Shown: positions 15,952 through 23,174 of the stretch, one piece after another
Layout: each line of letters begins with the position of its first letter
How positions within the stretch are numbered: position 1 is the stretch's first letter
From: a virus
IMG/VR virus record: IMGVR_UViG_3300002141_000044
Coordinates: 1-29,926 of that record
Length of the DNA stretch: 29,926 nt
Strand: one strand, 5' to 3'
Made by a program: the position numbers and the translations under genes
The notes under the pieces: generated by a model
What the model was told of the DNA's origin: nothing
Database searches by the model: none
The model's input: the letters and a program-made list of their open reading frames with translations, nothing else

Positions 15952-17078
15952 TAGATTACATATATTTGTCTTGGCATTGCCGTAAACCTTTTCTGTTTGT
16001 TTAGGTTCTCCGCAAGTAACGCCTCTCGTTCCATAACTTTTTCAGGTTTCAATCTTGTTAATCTACCTTCCGCACCAATAAGTTCCTCGATTAATTTTGA
16101 TTTTTCGTCTTTGGCTTCAGTCGCCAATGACGCATAATCCATAGTTAATTCACTATCAGGTGTTTTAATATTTCCACTAAATTTACCTCTAACTCTTGAT
16201 AGGGTTTCTTTAGCGTACGCGAAGAACCATCTACGAACCCATATTTGTGAAGGATTATTTAAATCAATCCAATCTATTTTATCAAAAGGAACATCGGAGG
16301 GTAATCTAATAATGTCAGGATTGTCTTTTAAACATTTGTCTCTATCGGCACCATCAACCTCATAATAATGATACCAAACTTTACCTTTTGTCATAGTACC
16401 ATTACCAAAGTCAAATTTACCACCAGGAGTGTTCATTAAATGAATCGCCTTTTTACCATCAGGTAAAGCGGTAATTTTATATGTTAAGTCTCCGGCAATA
16501 ATTCTTCTTTGAATATTAATTTCTTGCATTCTTAGTAACATGTCAAACGCTGGCATCATAAAGTACCCTCCAGCCATACCTCCTCCTTGAGCAAGGCCAC
16601 CTCCACCACCTAATCCACCGCCAGCGCCTAATGCTCCGAAAGACCATGGGTCAAACATTATATTGTTTAGTTCGGCAGGAGAAAACCATAAAAGTTCATT
16701 AATTTCTCTTCCCGCAGGAATTTCGTACATCTGTTGGTTCCTAACTAACTGTATATAATCTTTCTTTAAAACAGAATCTCCTCCGGCCTGTAAACCAACG
16801 ATTTTAGAATATGCGTAAGTATATTTTTCTTCGTAAGTCAAACTTTTTGTAATAAACGCTTTTGATAATGATTGTGTATCTAAATTAAGGTTGTATAACG
16901 ATGTCCACTGAGATTCGATTAACCAATCTTGAACATATTGAGAATAGTCCTCAATAGATAGTTCAAGTAGAGAGTCTAACATCTCATCCTCTAACTCAAC
17001 ACTTCTAAGTGGTGCTCCTAATAAGTGTTTTAGTCTTATGTACAATTGACTTCTTTCTGGTTCTGCGATAACTGCCAT
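15951..17078 (-). CDS. Candidate neck/head-tail connector structural protein
   Basis: 375 residues. The N-terminal region IRLKHLLGAPLRSVELEDEMLDSLLELSIEDYSQYVQDW (14-52) has the helical pattern LGAP...VEL.DE...L..A.E.Y seen in phage head-tail adaptor and neck proteins. A Gly-rich loop (149-171) precedes a long amphipathic helix (MLLRMQEINIQRRIIAGDLTYK). The C-terminal half contains an aromatic beta region (KVWYHYYEVDG, WVRRWFFAYAKETLSRVRGKFSG), then a helical bundle of alternating Glu/Lys. No T4 gene can be named with confidence; gp13/gp14-like is the best guess. It is the third gene of the minus-strand block and has its own late-type motif at 17087-17100. Confidence 0.6.
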   Translation of the reverse strand: MAVIAEPERSQLYIRLKHLLGAPLRSVELEDEMLDSLLELSIEDYSQYVQDWLIESQWTSLYNLNLDTQSLSKAFITKSLTYEEKYTYAYSKIVGLQAGGDSVLKKDYIQLVRNQQMYEIPAGREINELLWFSPAELNNIMFDPWSFGALGAGGGLGGGGGLAQGGGMAGGYFMMPAFDMLLRMQEINIQRRIIAGDLTYKITALPDGKKAIHLMNTPGGKFDFGNGTMTKGKVWYHYYEVDGADRDKCLKDNPDIIRLPSDVPFDKIDWIDLNNPSQIWVRRWFFAYAKETLSRVRGKFSGNIKTPDSELTMDYASLATEAKDEKSKLIEELIGAEGRLTRLKPEKVMEREALLAENLNKQKRFTAMPRQIYVI

Positions 17079-17086
17079 GATTTGTG

Positions 17087-17100
17087 TTTATATATAAATA
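17087..17100 (-). promoter_or_regulatory. Candidate late promoter (TATTTATATATAAA)
   Basis: Minus-strand copy of the recurrent motif, first T 22 bases before the ATG at 17078. It sits exactly in the gap after the SOD-nuclease stop. Confidence 0.5.
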
Positions 17101-18639
17101 TCAATTTAATGTATAAATTAAATCTTCTTCAGGGAAAACATAAACTCCATGAGTTATCTTTGCCCGTTTATTACTGAAAATCAGTATTTCTTTATTTTTT
17201 TTAGTAAACGCCATCCAATCTGTTGAGTATTTTTTGACCTGTCCCGAATCTAAAACAATAATTTTACCGTCTTCTTGTTTGATTCTACTAAACGGTTTTA
17301 TTTGGACCGTATTTGTTTTACCGTCAACCGTTACTTTACAGTCGATTCCCCCAATCATATCTTCTTTATTCCCTAACTCACCAATTTGTTCAACATTGTC
17401 ATCCCCAAACTTCTTCTTTAATAGAACAACCGCATAATCTTCGGTTTTACTTCCTATGTCGTGACTAATTCCTAATGTTGCCATTAAATTTTGAAATGTT
17501 CCTGATTGTGGAGTAAAAATTCTTGATTTATATTCGTCCAACATTTTAACAAATTTTTTGGTTTCACTAATTTGTTCAAAAGGTTTTAATCCAATAATTT
17601 TAATTTCAGGATTACCTTCATGAGCCATAACTTTGTTAATATCCGTTAACAGGATACAAAAACAAGTGTAGTTGGTGTTAAGTTTATTAATTACCGACCT
17701 ACCCTCAGTTTCTAAATCATAGATGCCCGACATTTGGTCGTCACCATATTCGTTTTGACCATAATAGTTATCGGGATAAATTTCCTGTAATATTTTTTCA
17801 ATACCATATCTGAAAATAGTTTTAACTTTTGGATTAATATTAAAAACAAATCTTATCGCCTCATTCATATCTCGACCACATTTTTCTGATTTACCCTCAG
17901 ATAAAACTTTTCGTAATGAAACAGACTCATCCATTTTTTTCTTTAACCTCATCCCTAATAATTGATTTACAAATTTCCAATTAACACATTTCCAAAAATT
18001 CTGAATATATTCGTCTTTCTTATTTCTGTATTTTAAATAATAAGCGTGTTCCCATAAGTCTAACCCTAAAACAGGGTAACCCCCATTTTCTACAACATTC
18101 ATTAATGGGTTATCTTGGTTTGGTGTCGAGACAATCTTTAGGGTATTACGATTAGTTAAAACTAACCAAACCCATCCTGAACCAAATCGGTCTTTACAAA
18201 CTTCTTCAAATTTAGTTTTAAATTTTTGGAATGTCCCGAAGTCTTTCTTTATCTTATCTAAGATATCACCATTTGGTGTTTGTATCTTTGGGGATAACAT
18301 TTTCCAAAATAATGCGTGGTTAAATGCTCCACCAGCATTATTTCTTATTGTCTTATCGTACTTACCAATTGATTTGATAATGTCTTCTAACTCTAAATCA
18401 CCATAATCCTTTTTAGATAGTGCAGAATTTAATTTGTCAACGTAACCTTTATAATGTTTGTTATAATGGTACTCCATTGTTTCCGCGTCAATAAACTGTT
18501 TAAGGGATGAGTAGGCGTAAGGTAATTTTTCAATTCCTATTTTTTTCATTTCAGTCAAAAAAAGTTTTTGGTTGTCTTTTTTTTCCTCTACGATTAACTG
18601 TTCTGTAATTATGTTAATCTTTTCTTGTATTTTTTTCAT
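17101..18639 (-). CDS. Mn-type superoxide dismutase fused to PD-(D/E)XK-like nuclease domain
   Basis: 512 residues. Residues 1-35 are a Lys/Glu leader with four (I/L)xE tripeptides (I4-E6, I11-E13, I16-E18, L28-E30). Residues 36-236 are a full Fe/Mn superoxide dismutase: EKLPYAYSSL, metal ligands H58, H108 (NNAGGAFNHALFW), D194 and H198 (GLDLWEHAYY), gateway Tyr Y66 and Q175 in STPNQD, the Gln position of Mn-type enzymes; G104 rather than Gln agrees with Mn. Residues about 240-512 are a second domain: helices followed by a candidate PD-(D/E)XK core, E400, D433 in GGIDCKV and Q446-I-K448 in VQIKPF. SOD is normally ~200 residues, so this is an unusual chimera. The leader suggests packaging in the head (see findings). 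Last bases lie 18 from the upstream SNF2 gene. Confidence 0.85.
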   Translation of the reverse strand: MKKIQEKINIITEQLIVEEKKDNQKLFLTEMKKIGIEKLPYAYSSLKQFIDAETMEYHYNKHYKGYVDKLNSALSKKDYGDLELEDIIKSIGKYDKTIRNNAGGAFNHALFWKMLSPKIQTPNGDILDKIKKDFGTFQKFKTKFEEVCKDRFGSGWVWLVLTNRNTLKIVSTPNQDNPLMNVVENGGYPVLGLDLWEHAYYLKYRNKKDEYIQNFWKCVNWKFVNQLLGMRLKKKMDESVSLRKVLSEGKSEKCGRDMNEAIRFVFNINPKVKTIFRYGIEKILQEIYPDNYYGQNEYGDDQMSGIYDLETEGRSVINKLNTNYTCFCILLTDINKVMAHEGNPEIKIIGLKPFEQISETKKFVKMLDEYKSRIFTPQSGTFQNLMATLGISHDIGSKTEDYAVVLLKKKFGDDNVEQIGELGNKEDMIGGIDCKVTVDGKTNTVQIKPFSRIKQEDGKIIVLDSGQVKKYSTDWMAFTKKNKEILIFSNKRAKITHGVYVFPEEDLIYTLN

Positions 18640-18651
18640 ATTATATAAATA
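18637..18651 (-). promoter_or_regulatory. Candidate late promoter before the SOD-nuclease gene
   Basis: Minus-strand TATTTATATAATATG, the ATG being the gene start. It is the same layout as before the RHH gene at 12073 and falls in the 17-base gap after the helicase stop. Confidence 0.45.
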
Positions 18652-18656
18652 TGAAA

Positions 18657-20432
18657 CTAACTCACATTATTAATCTTGTTCATTAACAACTCAACAAAAT
18701 CACCCTTGTCTTCGATGTTATCACCCATTACGGTATCGATAATATTCTTCTTTTTAGATAACATATCGTAGATTACTCCCTCGATAGTATTTTCAAAAAT
18801 TGGGTAATAAACTGAGACACTATTTTTTTGTCCATAACGATATGCCCTGTCTTGAGCTTGGTCGTGGTCCGATGGAACAAACGATAAATCGTTCATAATA
18901 ACCGCTTCACCAGCAGTTAATGTAATACCAACCCCTGCGGCCCTTAAGTTCCCAACAAAGACTTTTATTTTGTCGTTCTCTTGGAATTGGTCAACGGCAT
19001 ATTGTCTTTGTGGTTTAGTACAAGACCCGTCTAAATAAACGGATTGTTTCCCAAAGTGACTATGTATTTTTTGTAATGTATCAGTAAAATTTGTGAAAAT
19101 TATGACTTTCTTATCTTGGTCAATAATGTTTTGAGCTAGCTCAATTGTATCATTTATTTTTTCTTCGGCAATAACTTGTCTAACCTTCATTAGTTTAGAA
19201 AATTGCACGGTTAATGATGAGGATTCTTCTTTTTTATTTTTATACCAATCATAATACTCCCCCATCAGGCCTTCATATAATTTTGATTTTAATCTCAAGT
19301 AAATTGGTGAAATGATTTTATCAGGTAAATCTAACACCTCTGTTTTTAATCTTCGTAAAACTTGTCGGGAAGTTCTATCTCTCAACTCTTCCAAATTAGA
19401 CGCCCCACTAACATTCCAAATCTTACGGTTACCCGCTTTGAATTGATATCCTTGACAATAACGAATCGCATATGCCATCCAATTCTGAGCAACGGGACTT
19501 TCTATTAGGAACAATAGGTTATAATAATTCATCGGTCGTGAGGTCATTGGTGTTCCTGTTAACAACCAAAGTTTGTCTACATTTTTTACAAAACTGTTAA
19601 CTAATTTAGTTCTTTGAGCTTGACCGTTCTGAATATAATGAGCCTCATCAATTACGATTAATTCAAAGTTACTTTTGGTGATTAGAGAATTTTCCTTATC
19701 TTTTAAATCGTAAAAATTTTTTAGGATGTCGTAATTAACAATAACAAAATCGTGTTCTGTTGAAAAGAGTTTCCCTTCAGCAATATAAACACTTCTGTCT
19801 GTATAATTCTCAATTTCTCGTTGCCAATTAATTTTTAATGACGCAGGACAAATAATTAATATTTTCTTAACTTTTGTTTCTAACGCGGCAATGATTGTGG
19901 AAGTTGTTTTGCCAAGTCCCATATCGTCTGCCAAAATGAACCTTTTAGACCCGGCAAGTTTTTCAATTGCAAGTTTTTGATGAGTAAGTGGTGGTCTATG
20001 GTCGTATTTAGAATAATCAATTTCTACCTTCTCAGTCTTATGAGTTTTAAGTAACGCTCCTTTAGGTAACCAAAAATCATGAATAGTTTCTCCTGAAAGA
20101 ACTTTTCCCCAAACATGATAAGATTTTTCTTTCTCCGCTAAAAGTTTCTCAACCCAAACTTCTTTAGGGATTTCGGTGTATAATTTTTCATCAGCAATTT
20201 TCTTTGCAAAATAGGGGTCTAAATCAACCCATTTTTTTGCAACCTTAGGTGAGGTTTCATGAAAATTTATAATGTATTCAGATTGTGCTCTTGTGGGGTA
20301 AAACTTTTTGTTAGTTTCCTTTTGAAATTTTAATTTCAGAATATAATTATTTGCACCTGAATACGTGTCAAGTATCGACAACGCTTTTTGTTCAATCAAA
20401 TTGATTGTACTTCCTGTGTTTATATTATCCAA
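18657..20432 (-). CDS. SNF2-family DNA helicase/translocase
   Basis: 591 residues. Superfamily 2 motifs in order: Q-type LTHQKLAIEKL (149-159), Walker A ADDMGLGKTT (168-177), ICPASLKINWQ (194-204), DEAH (262-265), LTGTP (291-295), motif IV/V region VIIFTNFTDTL (443-453) and VGITLTAGEAVIMNDL (501-516), and motif VI QAQDRAYRYGQ (525-535) with the arginine finger. The order and spacing are those of SNF2 proteins of the short, SMARCAL1/UvsW-like sort that remodel forks and recombination intermediates. The start is TTG (20430-20432): the preceding in-frame codons are TCT then a TAA stop and there is no internal ATG before residue 171. A TTG start implies weak or regulated initiation. No TATTTAT motif precedes it, as for the polymerase. 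Confidence 0.9.
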   Translation of the reverse strand: MDNINTGSTINLIEQKALSILDTYSGANNYILKLKFQKETNKKFYPTRAQSEYIINFHETSPKVAKKWVDLDPYFAKKIADEKLYTEIPKEVWVEKLLAEKEKSYHVWGKVLSGETIHDFWLPKGALLKTHKTEKVEIDYSKYDHRPPLTHQKLAIEKLAGSKRFILADDMGLGKTTSTIIAALETKVKKILIICPASLKINWQREIENYTDRSVYIAEGKLFSTEHDFVIVNYDILKNFYDLKDKENSLITKSNFELIVIDEAHYIQNGQAQRTKLVNSFVKNVDKLWLLTGTPMTSRPMNYYNLLFLIESPVAQNWMAYAIRYCQGYQFKAGNRKIWNVSGASNLEELRDRTSRQVLRRLKTEVLDLPDKIISPIYLRLKSKLYEGLMGEYYDWYKNKKEESSSLTVQFSKLMKVRQVIAEEKINDTIELAQNIIDQDKKVIIFTNFTDTLQKIHSHFGKQSVYLDGSCTKPQRQYAVDQFQENDKIKVFVGNLRAAGVGITLTAGEAVIMNDLSFVPSDHDQAQDRAYRYGQKNSVSVYYPIFENTIEGVIYDMLSKKKNIIDTVMGDNIEDKGDFVELLMNKINNVS

Positions 20433-20469
20433 AGATTAATGTTTTACCTAACAATAATGAATCTTTTAA

Positions 20470-20484
20470 TATTTATCAATAAAA
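20470..20484 (+). promoter_or_regulatory. Candidate late promoter (TATTTATCAATAAAA)
   Basis: Recurrent motif 25 bases before the ATG at 20495, in the divergent gap between the helicase gene and the structural block. Confidence 0.5.
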
Positions 20485-20494
20485 GAAAATTTAT

Positions 20495-21010
20495 ATGAGT
20501 GATTTAAGAGTACCCATAACAAGAATTGGGAAATTTTTTGGGTCCGAAGATTATGATTTGGAAATCCGATTTGGAGAAGAATGGTTGTATGGTGATATGA
20601 ACTTCACATTGGTGTTGTATAGAGTAGATAGAAAAAAAACAAAGACGGACAACGTTTACGGGGAAACTGTAAGTGATGGTATTAAATTTTTACCTCCTAT
20701 CGAATTTAAAGGACACGTTCAGATTATGGCACCTGAAAATAAAAACTTAGGTAATTCTAAAATTGAACAGTTTGAGCCAGGTAATTTAAAAGTTTCTGTT
20801 TATCAAAAACAGTTAGATGAGTTGGGTGTTGATATTAGTTTTGGTGATTATATCGGGTATTATGAAACTGAGGATAGAGTTAGATATTATACGGTGAACA
20901 ACGATGGAAGGGTAATTTCGGATAATAAACACACATATGCGGGTTACAGACCGTTCTATAGAACGATTATGGCATCTGCGGTTGTAAATAATGAGTTTAG
21001 AGGTTTATAA
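20495..21010 (+). CDS. Structural protein, neck/tail-connector region
   Basis: 171 residues, beta-rich: ITRIGKFFG, LEIRFGEEWLYGDMNFTLVLYRVDR, then a YGE motif (56-58) followed by FLPPIEFKGHVQIM, LKVSVYQKQLDELGVDISFGDYIGYY and a terminal YRPFYRTIMA. The YGE...ppI...dlGvDI..GDyi pattern recurs in T4-like marine phage virion proteins of the neck region; I do not recognise an individual gp number. It opens a five-protein run ending in the tail sheath, and its stop overlaps the next start (TAATG). Late-type motif upstream. Confidence 0.6.
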   Translation: MSDLRVPITRIGKFFGSEDYDLEIRFGEEWLYGDMNFTLVLYRVDRKKTKTDNVYGETVSDGIKFLPPIEFKGHVQIMAPENKNLGNSKIEQFEPGNLKVSVYQKQLDELGVDISFGDYIGYYETEDRVRYYTVNNDGRVISDNKHTYAGYRPFYRTIMASAVVNNEFRGL

Positions 21011-21303
21011 TGGACATACTAATTACAGAATCACAAATAGACGTATTACGAAGAGTACATGAAATAAGTGACCTTGTTGATATTGTTATTTATCATTTGA
21101 ATAATAATATTAAACGTGGTGGTTCAGGTAATAATCCCGGCAATTTTGGGATATACGAAAATTGGGTGACACTAAGAGTTAGTGAAAGATTTAGAAGTAG
21201 ATATCCTGATATTAATTATACAAGAAGTGAATTTTTAAAAATAATATCATCGGTGTATAATGATAAACTAAAAAGTGGATTTAAAGAATCTAAAAAGAAA
21301 TAA
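21010..21303 (+). CDS. Small protein with N-terminal ITESQ motif
   Basis: 97 residues, MDILITESQIDVLRRVHEI at the start, followed by a mostly helical, Lys/Arg/Ser-rich body (SERFRSRYPDINYTRSEFLKI). No domain recognised. The start resembles that of the next gene (MKIVITERQKKMILETV): hydrophobic residues, then ITE, then a residue and Gln. In T4, N-terminal peptides ending in (L/I)xE direct internal proteins into the prohead and are then cut there. This gene may encode a small packaged protein; it overlaps both neighbours by one base. Confidence 0.6.
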   Translation: MDILITESQIDVLRRVHEISDLVDIVIYHLNNNIKRGGSGNNPGNFGIYENWVTLRVSERFRSRYPDINYTRSEFLKIISSVYNDKLKSGFKESKKK

Positions 21304-21851
21304 TGAAAATTGTAATAACAGAAAGACAAAAGAAAATGATTCTTGAAACTGTTACAAATAAAAAAATAATTTGTAACAAGTGTGGGTGGTCTTGGGATTT
21401 ATCAGATGGTGGTGAAGACCCTTATATTTGTCATAAGTGTGGTCATAATAATTCTGAAGAAGATTACCAAGGAAAGCGTGTTATGGTTTATTATAATTTA
21501 CATAAACACACTTTTTCTGTGACATATAAATCAATAGTAATATTACACGCCGATTATGTTAAACTAAAGGATGTTGAATTCAGAGTTAGACAAGGTGGTA
21601 AAGATAGAGTTAGAGGTGAAAAAAGAAAAAATGTTCACGCATTTGTTATTGGTAATTTAGTAGATTATTGTGAATACCCTTGTGAAAACATACCACAGGA
21701 ACCAACAGATAAAATTGTTACATATGACCCATACAAATACGATAGTTTTATTTATAAAGGAACAAAAGAACCCGTATACAAAGCCAAAGAGGTTGACATG
21801 ATTAACCAAAAAAATAAATTATTCGTAATTAACGAAGTAAGAAAGTTTTAA
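21303..21851 (+). CDS. Zinc-ribbon protein with RKNVHAFV domain
   Basis: 182 residues. After the MKIVITERQ start, a tight zinc ribbon follows: CNKCGWSWDLSDGGEDPYICHKCGHN (C24, C27, C43, C46), a form frequent in phages of Bacteroidota-type hosts. The next part, GKRVMVYYNLHKHTFSV... (57-73), ending with KRKNVHAFVIGNLVD (107-121), is a separate small domain that recurs in phage proteins; its function is unknown to me. It is probably a nucleic-acid-binding virion or head-interior protein, judged by the ribbon, the leader and the neighbours. Single-base overlap upstream and two bases before the next gene. Confidence 0.65.
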   Translation: MKIVITERQKKMILETVTNKKIICNKCGWSWDLSDGGEDPYICHKCGHNNSEEDYQGKRVMVYYNLHKHTFSVTYKSIVILHADYVKLKDVEFRVRQGGKDRVRGEKRKNVHAFVIGNLVDYCEYPCENIPQEPTDKIVTYDPYKYDSFIYKGTKEPVYKAKEVDMINQKNKLFVINEVRKF

Positions 21852-21852
21852 G

Positions 21853-22890
21853 ATGCCGTTACCTAAAAAAATAAAGAAACACATTCCTTTAACCGAATCC
21901 AAGACTCTTCTATCAAGAAGACAGGAGTTAGTTGATAAAATTAATAAGGATGGAACATTTCTTCCAAAATCATTATTACATGCCGATTTAGATGGTGGAT
22001 TTTTAGAATTTGTTAAAAATGAATTAAAGACAGTTATTGATGGTAAGGTAATACCAACAATTGATATTTTAGTAACAACACAGAATTGGAGTCAATTTAC
22101 TGAAACGTGGAATTTACAGAATCTTGATAAAAATGTTGAACCACCATTTATTACAACGGTAAGAGTTCCTGAAGTAAAATTTGGAACAAACCCCGCGGTA
22201 CTTTATAATATCCCAAATAGACGACAATATTTTTATGCTCAAGTACCGACATGGGACGGACAAAGAAATGGTATGGACATATACAAAATACCCCAACCCG
22301 TTCCTATAGATATTTCATATACTGTTAAAATAGTTTGTAACAGAATGAGAGAAATCAATGAGTTCAATAAGAACGTCATTGAAAAGTTTGCGTCAAAACA
22401 AGCTTACCAAGTTATTAAAGGACATTATATCCCAATTGTTATGGGTAATATTTCTGACGAATCTGTTATGGAATTGGAAAAAAGAAAATTTTATATTCAA
22501 AGTTACGAGTTCACCTTATTAGGTTTTTTAATTGATGAAAACGAATTTGAGGTTTCTCCAGCGGTTTCGAGAGTTTTACAAGTTGTTGAGTTTGATACTA
22601 GTACTACAAAAAGACGAGTTAAGAAAGATATTAATATAGGAGGTAATGAAATTGATGTATTGTTTGTCGTTGGTAATAATGTTAACTCACAAATATTTGA
22701 TTACACCACAAATATAATAATTGCGACTCCAACTAATGTTGAGAGTTTTGACGTTTATATTAACAATGATTATTATGGTTCTGATTTAACAGAAATCCAA
22801 ATAAACACCAATGATAAGTTAAAATTTGTGATTGTTAAAACAGACGATACCATAGACTCAATAATTAGGTTATTTGGTGACCCAATTTAA
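21853..22890 (+). CDS. Structural protein, candidate tail terminator (gp15-like)
   Basis: 345 residues. The basic N-terminus contains L13-T14-E15 (IPLTESKTLL). The middle holds PVPIDISYTVKIVCNRMREINEFNKNVIEKFASKQAYQVIKG (about 149-190), whose pattern of strand, conserved Arg/Asn, long helix and KG is typical of proteins that cap tail tubes. YIPIVMGNISDES and FYIQSYEFTLLGFLIDENEFEV follow. The C-terminal ~100 residues (from about 245) form an extra beta domain. Position immediately before the sheath gene is where T4-like phages keep the gp15 tail terminator. The assignment rests on pattern and context, not on a close match. It ends in a 4-base convergent overlap with the RHH gene at 22887. Confidence 0.5.
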   Translation: MPLPKKIKKHIPLTESKTLLSRRQELVDKINKDGTFLPKSLLHADLDGGFLEFVKNELKTVIDGKVIPTIDILVTTQNWSQFTETWNLQNLDKNVEPPFITTVRVPEVKFGTNPAVLYNIPNRRQYFYAQVPTWDGQRNGMDIYKIPQPVPIDISYTVKIVCNRMREINEFNKNVIEKFASKQAYQVIKGHYIPIVMGNISDESVMELEKRKFYIQSYEFTLLGFLIDENEFEVSPAVSRVLQVVEFDTSTTKRRVKKDINIGGNEIDVLFVVGNNVNSQIFDYTTNIIIATPTNVESFDVYINNDYYGSDLTEIQINTNDKLKFVIVKTDDTIDSIIRLFGDPI

Positions 22891-23051
22891 TTCTCACCGT
22901 ATACATCAGGTTTTTCCTTACACTTCTCAACTATCATTCTTTCTAAGAATCGATACATTTTAATTCCCTTCTTTTCACAATAGGTCTTTAGGATATTGTG
23001 AACCTCAATTGATATCTTTAGATTCTTTATTTTTTTTACTTTATCGTCCAT
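22887..23051 (-). CDS. Small ribbon-helix-helix protein
   Basis: 54 residues from ATG at 23049-23051. A charged arm (MDDKVKKIKN), strand LKISIEVH, helix NILKTYCEKKG and helix MYRFLERMIVEKCKEK give a CopG/Arc-type ribbon-helix-helix fold. It is convergent with the 21853 gene (4-base overlap) and divergent from the tail sheath, so it sits exactly at the sheath promoter. Upstream lie an inverted repeat and a TATTTAT motif on its own strand. A dimeric repressor of itself and perhaps of the sheath operon is the natural guess. Confidence 0.75.
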   Translation of the reverse strand: MDDKVKKIKNLKISIEVHNILKTYCEKKGIKMYRFLERMIVEKCKEKPDVYGEN

Positions 23052-23080
23052 GGTAGAAAAAAGGCAGAATTTATTCTACC
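23052..23080. promoter_or_regulatory. Inverted repeat, candidate RHH operator
   Basis: GGTAGAA (23052-23058) and TTCTACC (23074-23080) form a 7-bp inverted repeat separated by 15 bases, abutting the RHH start codon. RHH repressors commonly bind such sites over their own promoter. Confidence 0.4.
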
Positions 23081-23093
23081 CAATTTATAAATA
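23080..23093 (-). promoter_or_regulatory. Candidate late promoter for the RHH gene (TATTTATAAATTGG)
   Basis: Minus-strand copy of the recurrent motif, about 40 bases before the ATG at 23051 and next to the inverted repeat. Confidence 0.45.
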
Positions 23094-23127
23094 CTTACTA
23101 CAAAGTAAAGTATTTTGGTTTTTTTTC
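23091..23127 (+). terminator. Possible terminator before the sheath gene
   Basis: ATACTTACT (23091-23099) pairs with AGTAAAGTAT (23104-23113) with one bulged base, followed by a T-rich run to 23127. It could end plus-strand transcripts from the upstream structural block, or be an operator half-site. Confidence 0.35.
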
Positions 23128-23130
23128 TAA

Positions 23131-23144
23131 TATTTATCTATAAA
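23131..23144 (+). promoter_or_regulatory. Candidate late promoter of tail sheath (TATTTATCTATAAA)
   Basis: Recurrent motif 44 bases before the sheath ATG. The tail tube gene has its copy at a similar distance (41 bases), leaving a longer A-rich leader for these two highly expressed proteins. Confidence 0.55.
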
Positions 23145-23174
23145 ATAAATTAACAAGCTAAAAGAAAAAAAATA

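Noticed and set aside
17101-18639. Host chromosome contamination explaining the SOD
   Set aside because: The gene shares promoter motif, composition and tight spacing with adjacent phage genes and continues in frame into a second domain.
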